Assembly (NCBI RefSeq): GCF_020379485.1
Contig: NW_026015118.1
Span: forward strand, 1-64,000
Length of the DNA stretch: 64,000 nt
Reading direction: 5' to 3'
Source: Brassica napus
Taxonomy: Eukaryota; Streptophyta; Magnoliopsida; Brassicales; Brassicaceae
Below are positions 56,882 to 64,000 of the stretch, one piece after another. The notes beneath the pieces were generated by a model. The model was not told the origin of the DNA. It saw only the letters and a list, made by a program, of their open reading frames with translations, and searched no databases. Position 1 is the first letter of the stretch; the number at the start of each line of letters is the position of its first letter. The position numbers and the translations under genes are program-made.

Positions 56882-57880
56882 CTCACAGAGTGATTCATCC
56901 TGGTTTGATTGGAACGACGAAGAAGTTGTGCTATTTCTAAACTGGAAAACTGGAATCACCTGATTTGAAAGTGGGATAACTTCTTCTAGTCAACTCCTAT
57001 GAGATTTATTCAACTTCCTGGTGATTCTCCACCACTTTATGTATCCAAATCAAGCTTCTCACAATGAGATTCATCCTGGTTTGATTGGAACGATGAAGAA
57101 GCTGTGCTATTCCCAAACTGGGAAACTGGAATCACCTGATTTGAAAGTTGGATAACTTCTTCATCCCAACTCCTATGAGATTTATTCAAATTCCTGGTGA
57201 TTCTCCACCACTTTATGTATCCAAATAAAGCTTCTCAGAAAGAGATTCATCCTGGTTTGATTGGAACGACGAAGAAGCTGTCCAATTCCCAAACTGGGAA
57301 ACAGGAAGCACCTAATTTGAAAGTGGGATAACTTCTTCATCCCAACTCCTATGAGATTTATTCAACTTCCTGGTGATTCTCCACCACTTTATGTATCCAA
57401 ATCAAGATTCTTACAAAGTGATTCATCTTGGTTTGATTGGAACGACGAAGAAGCTATGTTATTCCCAAATGAGGAAACTGGAAGCACCTGATTTGAAAGT
57501 GGGATAACTTCTTCTTGCCAACTCCTATAAGATTTATTCAACTTCCTGGTGATTCTCCACCACTTTATGTATCCAAATCAAGCTTCTCACAAAGAAATTC
57601 ATCCTGGTTTGATTGGAACGACGAAGAAGCTGTGCTATTCCCAAACTGGGAAACTGGAATCACCTGATTTGAAAGTTGGATAACTTCTTCATCCCAACTC
57701 CTATGAGATTTATTCAAATTCCTGGTGATTCTCCACCACTTTATTTATCCAAATAAAGCTTCTCACAAAGTGATTCATCCTGGTTTGATTGGAACGACGA
57801 AGAAGCTGTGCTATTCCCAAACTGGGAAACTGGAAGCACCTGATTTGAAAGTGGGATAACTTCTTCATCCCAACTCCAAT
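56882..57880 (+). repeat. CentBr-like satellite, about 5.7 diverged monomers
   Basis: The same 176-bp unit and orientation as the main array, but with many more changes per monomer (for example TTTCTAAACTGGAAAAC, AATGAGATTC, CAATTCCC). Variants TCTAGTCAAC and TTCTTGCC match the right edge of the main array. Confidence 0.92.
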
Positions 57881-58398
57881 TATACACTTTTGTGTATTAG
57901 AGCATGATTCAACTAATCCAGGATAATCAGATGAAAAGATTAAAGAGATTAAGAGATTTTAGTGAGAGAATAGAGAGAGACTCAAAACTCCATTAGATTG
58001 ATTAATGAGAGAGTTTACAACACATATAGATTAGGGATACATCAATTCGTCCAGGTTCACTCTAGCTAGGATAAGAAGCATGTGTAGTCAAAGATGCTTG
58101 ATTTAAACTAGCCAATAAGGTTCCTCACATGCTTGGGCATCTTGCTTTAGCTTTCCAGCTGGTGCCAGCCTGTCTAAAGCTCTCTAGCCTTGACCAGACC
58201 TTATCCAAACTCCTCCTTGCTTATTCAGACTCCTCCTGGCGTGATTCACTCTTCACATAGATGCAAGGTAACTTCCCAAGTCTTTTAACTCAGTTACCAC
58301 AGTAACAATAAAGTTACTGTGGTAAATCTCCAAGTTACTGCCTGCTCCAAATCCCTTCCTCTATCCATGTATCCACTCTTCATCTCCTCATCTCAACA
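57881..58398 (-). repeat. Cop5 3' LTR
   Basis: A 518-bp LTR, TGTTGAGATG...GTGTATA on the - strand. It includes the shared W-box context TTTGACTACACATGCTT. Only one LTR is in the window. Confidence 0.85.
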
Positions 58399-58540
58399 CT
58401 CCCCCTCAAGCTTGACCATGTAGAACAAGTCAAGCTTGGAAACCATGAAGACCTCCCTCATTAAAAACCTCACCAAGGAAAACCCAATGGGATAAAACCT
58501 TGATGAGGGAAAAAGAGTGGAGACTCCATGGTTAAGGGGC

Positions 58541-60665
58541 TCAGCTCCTAGGAGTAAGATCAATGAGTCCAAGTCTTGATAGTATGGACTCCATTGTCTT
58601 TACTCTCGCTGCCTTAGTAAACACATCTGCAAGCTGATCTTCACTTCTTGTATAACATGGCAATATCACTCCAAGTATAATCATCTGCCTCACCTTGTGA
58701 CAATCAACTTCTATATGCTTTGTCCTCTCATGAAAGACTGAGTTAGAAGCAATGTGGATAGCTGCTTGATTGTCACAATGCATTGTCATAGGAGTACTCT
58801 GCTCAATCTCCAAATGCTTCAAGATCCCCTTGATCCACACCAACTCGTTTGTCAGCTTCAGCACTTGAACAGGAGATAACCTTCTGCTTCTTACTCTTCC
58901 AAGTGACCAAGTTCCCTCCAATGAATGTACAATACCCAGTAGTTGATCTCCTGTCCACTCTATCTCCTGCCCAATCAGCATCACAATATCCAACCACTTC
59001 TGTACTGCCATTACAACCCATCCAAACTCCTTGACCAGACGTGCCACTCAAATACCTCAGTATCCTATCAACCATCTTCCAATGATGAACCTTTGGTGCC
59101 TGCATATGCTGGCTCACTTGATTCACTGCAAAGCATATATCAGGTCTTGTAATCGTCAAGTAGATCAGCTTTCCAACCATCCTCCTATACAGCTTAGCAT
59201 CCTCAAACAACTGGTTCTCTTCAACCTCCCCCTCACGCAAGACCTTATACCCCTCCTCAAGAGGTGTCTTAGCTATCTTTCCTCCAAGCACATCAGCTTC
59301 CTTTAGCATATCCATTGCATACTTCCTTTGAGACATGAACAAACCCTCCTTTGATCTGCATATCTCAATCCCCAAGAAATACTTCATCTCTCCCAAGTCT
59401 TTGATATCAAATACTGACCTGAGAAACTCTTTAGTGGCTTTAATCCCAGCCTTATCACTCCCTGTGATAATCAAATCATCCACATACACTAGAATCACAA
59501 TGATCCCTGATGGCCCGACCAGTGTGAAGAGTGTGTGATCTAGTTCAGACTTCCTGAACCCTCTCCCATTGAGTGTTGTACTCAGCTTCCTGTACCAGGC
59601 TCTAGGAGACTGCTTCAACCCATATATAGCTTTCTTCAATCTCAAAACATTTCCTGGCTTTACTAGATGCTCAAGACCAGGAGGAGGAAGCATATATACC
59701 TCATCTTCTAGCTCACCTTGCAGGAAAGCATTCTTCACATCCATCTGCCACAAATCCCACTCCAAGTTTGTTGCAATGGATAACACAATTCGAATTGTGT
59801 GAAGCTTGGCCACTGGTGCAAAAGTATCAATGTAATCTTCTCCATAAGTCTGTGTAAATCCTCTTGCAACCAGCCTGGTCTTGTGCCTATCTATCTCCCC
59901 ATTTGCAAGATATTTAATGGTGAAGATCCATCTGCTTGAAACTGCCTTCTTCCCTCTAGGTAATTCACTCTCATACCAAGTGTCATTCCTGATCATTGCA
60001 TCCCTTTCATCTCCTACTGAATCTCTCCAAACCTTGTGCTTCATAGCTTCTTCATAAGATCTTAGTATCTCATTCTCATCCAAGTTACACATAAACACCA
60101 TGTGCTCTTCTGGAAACTCAGCAAAGGAACACATGGCTTGAGAGGGATGCTCCACAGCCTGGGCATTGTAGTACACTCTCGTGTTTACCCAGTTGGAAGG
60201 ATCCCTCCTTATCCTTGTGCTCCTCCGCAAGGTCTCAACCTGTTCTTCAGCCTGAACATTCTCTTGTGCTTCCTCTCTTAAACCAGTAGGTTCTCCCTGC
60301 TCATTTCCAGCAGGTTCTCCCTGCTCATTTCCACCTGACTGAGCTCCACTCTCTACTTCCTGTGTCTCCTCCTGATCATGCTGACCTGAATCCTCTTGGT
60401 TATGCTCCTGCTCCCCTGATTCAGATCCATTCCCCCTCTCATGATCAAGAGGAGTTGTTCCTCCAGCTTCTCCAGCTTGATTAGTAGGTCCTGTTCTTCC
60501 TGGTTCCTGATCTTGGGATAATCCTATCCCTAGCCTCTCCAACAACACCCTCAATGTTGTTGCCTTCTCTGATGGAGCTCGGGACAGATCCTCTAGGTCT
60601 TCCCATTTCTTCTCCTCATAATACCCTTTAGACTCAACAAACTTCACTTCTCTAGATACCATAAC
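58541..60665 (-). pseudogene. Cop5 pol fragment with 23-bp deletion in RNase H
   Basis: An open frame from [13 protein letters not shown] through the linker, RT ([12 protein letters not shown]) and into RNase H. The linker has an extra NEQGEP repeat. A 23-bp deletion at about 58,854-58,864 between copies of CAGCTTC(A/T)GCA shifts the frame after SSAEA, and the last 100 or so codons (HCDNQAA..., ending at 58,541) lie in another frame. At 60,665 the frame runs into foreign sequence. RT also has YMLPPPG where relatives have YMHPPPG. Confidence 0.88.
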
Positions 60666-60708
60666 TGTAACACCCCCGAACCGTCCTAAGCATAGGTCGA
60701 CCCACCGG

Positions 60709-60804
60709 CCAACAATCAAACAAGAACATGACCGACGGACGACCCACACCAAGGGTTGGAGATGAAAGGCCAACCGGCCAGCCAACAATCAAACAAGAAC
60801 ATGA
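60709..60804. repeat. Short repeat in the Gypsy-like LTR
   Basis: CCAACAATCAAACAAGAACA occurs at 60,709 and 60,782 (73 bp apart) and again at 61,573. Confidence 0.8.
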
Positions 60805-60925
60805 CTGACCGTCCAACCCAACATCATGGTCCGGAAGCGCTACGTGACGGGCTAGGGACAATCCGGTCAGAGTCACAAACTTTACTCCACGACCTAGACC
60901 AGTTCATCCACTAACTCGTCCCGCT

Positions 60926-61012
60926 GCGTCAAGGCATAAGGCTTTGCAACCCGTACCTAGAGTTAGCGTTTTCCGTTAGATCAAGGCCTAAGGCTTTTCA
61001 ACCCGTACCTCG
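60926..61012. repeat. 53-bp imperfect tandem duplication
   Basis: TCAAGGC(A/C)TAAGGCTTT followed by CAACCCGTACCT recurs twice, at about 60,928 and 60,981. Confidence 0.75.
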
Positions 61013-61081
61013 ACCTAACGTTGTGTTAGACCGGACTAGTCAAATATCAGAGTACTCATGAAGCGCATATAAAACAATTAC

Positions 61082-61087
61082 TTTATT
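61082..61087 (-). terminator. Possible polyadenylation signal of the Gypsy-like LTR
   Basis: AATAAA on the - strand, about 420 bp before the LTR end. The motif is short, and the call depends on the assumed orientation. Confidence 0.35.
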
Positions 61088-61991
61088 GATTCGAGAAATA
61101 TCCATACATTGATATAATTCGAGACCGGTCCCGGCCTAATGCCAAATCGAGTCAACTAAACACAAATCCACAATACCGTTTACAAAAGGCATGAAAATCT
61201 ACACCGGCGGTCCTAACGTCCAGCACCAAGCTATCCGATCATCCTTACCTAAAGCGACCTGCAAAAAGGACAACGGAGTTGGATGAGTAATCTAGTATTA
61301 CTCAGTGAGCTGGCGGCCTCTACCCGCAACCTAGACTCTACCCAGACAACCCAAAATAACAATCAATCTAGCCCTAGCATGCAATAAAAGCTAAGGCTAA
61401 GCAAACCGTTACTAAGTTAGACTTGGCCTCCTGCCATGATCTAGCTTCAAGTAACGGGAACCTGCATTAAAACAAGTCAACAAGCAATCCCTAGTTAACC
61501 ATATATACGCCTGAGTTCAATACTCATGTAGTGTTAGACACTTAGACTATACAAGTATCATTAATCGATCGACCAACAATCAAACAAGAACATGATCGGT
61601 CAACCAATGATACCGCATAGCTTTAATATCCACCACCCTTCACAAGCAATCACTCAAACACATACAGGCCAACGTCAGGCCTACACTAACGAAATACACA
61701 TCAAGCCTAATCCGGTACCTAAACCAGACTTAGACTTAACGTCAGAACCTGCAAGCAAATCAATCAACCACAAACACAATCACAATAATAAGACTATGAG
61801 TAACTACGACTCGATCTAACTTGTAACACCGTATATCGGTGCTACACTAACTCGAGGGTTCCATAACCCTCTACGACACTCTAACACAACACTCTAACCT
61901 GGGCCCTGGTGACATCGTGTTCCTCCTCCCTATCGGCAATATCCTATCTTCCTACCACAAAGGCCAGAAGAAGGAACTTTCAACCGACCGC

Positions 61992-62044
61992 GGCCCACAG
62001 TCCTTCGGGTCACCGCGCGACAGCCCACAGTCCTTCGGGTCACT
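61992..62044. repeat. 30-bp tandem duplication
   Basis: GCCCACAGTCCTTCGGGTCA occurs twice, at about 61,993 and 62,023. Confidence 0.8.
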
Positions 62045-63350
62045 GTCCCATTACACCGTCGTGTAATACTCAGCCATAGTACATGACACCGTTCGTCTGA
62101 GTCTTCCCGATCCAGCGAATAAGGGGTTTCCTTGAACCCGCTGGGTACGAGGCCGAGGAAACACTAATCACCCCTACACAAGCCTAGTATGGGCGGGTCA
62201 CGCACATACTGTCGGCACACTCACACAACACAAACTCAATCTAGAACCTAACCTAAAGATAAAGTTCCAGATCCTAACTAGACACGACTCCACAAGACTA
62301 ACCATAGTACCAGTAGTCCGGCCTATATGGCCTAAGACAATTAGTACTAACTACTAAACAATAATATGAATACTAAACAACACAATCAAACCGTTACCCA
62401 GATAGTCCAGCCTCCCGCTGAGAAACTATCTTTAAAGATAACGGGAACCTGCAGTCAATAATATCAACACGCAATAATAGAAAACATGATGCATCCTAGC
62501 CCTAATCCTAGTCAGGTTATTAACTCAGTCTTAATTCCATTCATCTCAGCTTAGCCCTTGCTAAACTGAGTCCGGATCCATAAATAAAATAACCCTAAGG
62601 ACTCTACCATTCAATAACTTGATCATTCTACTCTATATGCAGACTCGATCTACCCTAAATTCCAAGTGGAATTCAAACAAACCAACTCACAGTGTTCTAG
62701 GCGAGAAGCAGCTGGTTGATCGTAGAGGACTTGGCCAAAACCCAAGGGACGCCTTGACTGGACTGCACTGGACTGATCTTGACTTGGACATAACCTCGGC
62801 TTCATCATGAAGAAACTGACACGTCTGGACAGACTGATCTGGACAGAATCTCCTTTAGCTGCTGGACAGTTCTTCGGACATTTCGGCGGAGTAACGAGGA
62901 GAACTTCGACTGATCTGAACCCATGGAACTGAACTAATCTTGGACAGCACCTCCACTTGATTGTAGGAGAATATGACTGGCTTGGACGGATTGAATTGGA
63001 CAGAGCTTCCGCGTCACAATCGTAGAGAATCGCCGATTGGACGGAACTGGCCTTCTCGGTGGAGTATCGGTCTTCAGAACTCAGCTACACTTTCTTTCTC
63101 TCTCTCTCTAACCACGTTGACTTGCTTCCCATCTGAATTGATCTTCAATTGGTTGATCTTCAGTTGGCCAGAACCTTCCCTAGGCGCTGACTTGAAATCA
63201 GTAGAGAAACTGATCTCGAAAACTCTCTAAAACTCTCGAAATAGCTCAAAACCTCTTACTTTCTTTTTCTACTTCTTTCTCTCTCTCTAACCCACTTTTT
63301 TAACTTGCTTTTGAAAGGTCTGGATGAATGAAATGAGAAGGGGTCGTGGT

Positions 63351-63361
63351 CTTTATATAGG
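63351..63361 (-). promoter_or_regulatory. Possible TATA box of the Gypsy-like LTR
   Basis: CCTATATAAAG on the - strand, followed about 30 bp on by CATTTCATTCATCC and later a purine-rich AGAGAGAGAAAG leader-like stretch, as in plant Pol II promoters. Confidence 0.5.
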
Positions 63362-64000
63362 AGACACCAGCCAATCAGCTTCAGGTTGGTGGCAGCCCGT
63401 GTGTCGCTTCGCATGGCTCCGGACGCATGCGTCGCGGCACCTCGTGCTCCACATGTCTGATGGCATGACCAGGAGATCATGCAGAGTGACACCATGCCCT
63501 CCAGATGTCTGATCCACGGCCGGACCTCATCCAGATTGACACTCAGCGCACACATGTCGCTCAGCATGCTCCGATCGCAGGTTTCGCGGCACCTCGTGCT
63601 TCTGGGTGTCAATCAGCATGCTGTGCTCTCCTGGGCTTCAACACCTCCTGCTTCCCTTGCCACATACCATGCCAGGCAGGTTACATCACGTCCTTATCTC
63701 ATAGATAAGGCCAGCTCGAGCTTCTCGGTCCATTCGACTGATTTCGACCCTTCCGGTGAATTTTCGTCCCGTGATCAATCCCGAATATTTTTCTACGCCC
63801 GTTCTGATGAGATGAATATTTTTAATAAACTCCAAGTGAATCCTGACCTTGATGGAAAATATTTCCCGAGCCTCCGGCTTCCTCGAAAAATCGATAATAC
63901 CAAAATTAGGGTTTCGCCCAACTTCGGATTTTCCCGTCGTGCTTCAATCCCGTCGTGCTTGCTTCCCGTCCTGCTTAATTCCCGTCCTGCTTCCGACTTA

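Larger units (their letters stand above)
57881..60665 (-). mobile_element. Cop5, partial Ty1/Copia element, truncated by a Gypsy-like LTR
   Basis: This is the 3' part of a Cop1-related element: 518-bp 3' LTR, polypurine tract (58,399-58,413), conserved 3' UTR block and pol back to the end of the integrase region. It sits in satellite, with CCAAT (57,876-57,880) as the outer target candidate. The LTR shares its TATACACTTTTGTG end with Cop1 but its other end and middle resemble Cop2/Cop3 more. The missing 5' half may lie beyond the window, past the inserted LTR at 60,666. Confidence 0.88.
60666..64000 (-). mobile_element. Probable long LTR of a Ty3/Gypsy-type element, incomplete
   Basis: A sharp change in composition starts at TGTAACACCC, right after ATAAC in Cop5. 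Read on the - strand this end is GGGTGTTACA, the usual end of many plant Gypsy LTRs. No protein-coding gene is supportable over 3.3 kb. On the - strand a TATA box (63,351-63,361) is followed after 2.3 kb by AATAAA (61,082-61,087), which fits promoter and polyadenylation signals of one very long LTR reading leftwards. The other end, any internal region and the second duplication copy lie outside the window. An unrelated repeat type cannot be excluded. Confidence 0.55.

Noticed and set aside
60666..60788. Extra N-terminal domain on the Cop5 polyprotein
   Set aside because: The first 40 or so codons of the open frame come from the Gypsy-like LTR inserted at 60,666, not from Cop5.
61592..63708. 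Host genes in the right-hand 3.3 kb
   Set aside because: Frames are short (under 120 codons), low-complexity, and show no recognisable domain.

Overview
The window looks like a plant centromere or pericentromere, most likely from Brassica or a close relative. No ordinary host gene is visible. The evidence is a 176-bp tandem satellite with one HindIII site (AAGCTT) per monomer. I recognise it from memory as the Brassica centromeric repeat CentBr. Satellite blocks lie at 1-117, 5,555-24,685, 25,219-27,427 only up to 25,427 (inverted), and 56,882-57,880. Everything else is LTR retrotransposon sequence. The names Cop1 to Cop5 are provisional and used only here.

Layout. Cop1-a (118-5,554, + strand) is a Ty1/Copia element with identical LTRs inserted in the satellite. 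The main satellite array follows (about 109 monomers). A small rearranged patch (24,686-25,427) holds an inverted Cop1 pol fragment and inverted satellite. From there to 56,881 lies one Cop1 copy (Cop1-b, - strand) split by a nest of younger Copia elements, all on the - strand: Cop2-a (25,428-36,724), with Cop2-b (27,356-33,000) inside it, then Cop3 (38,319-44,367), Cop4 (44,439-49,143) and Cop2-c (50,469-56,117). Cop2-b, Cop3, Cop4 and Cop2-c have 5-bp target-site duplications on both sides; for Cop2-a one copy lies in the inverted patch. Removing the five insertions and one copy of each duplication leaves a Cop1 reading frame of 3,602 nt. This is exactly the length of the matching part of Cop1-a after its frameshifts are allowed for. 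After another satellite block comes a broken element, Cop5 (57,881-60,665). It is cut by what looks like the end of a very long Ty3/Gypsy-type LTR (60,666 to the window end).

How the elements relate. All share an initiator-Met tRNA primer site, the same polypurine tract and a conserved 3' untranslated block. Cop3 is a complete, classical Gag-Pol element with a CCHC zinc knuckle. Cop4 encodes only Gag with a CCHC knuckle and has no pol, so it must depend on another element's enzymes. Cop1 and Cop2 have full pol genes but no recognisable CCHC knuckle in Gag. In Cop2 the site is occupied by four 11-residue SRSE repeats followed by a basic stretch. This split of functions (Gag-only beside knuckle-less Gag-Pol) is the most interesting feature of the window.

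Limits: family names, lineage and organism rest on recognition by eye. LTR identities were compared by eye, not by alignment software.
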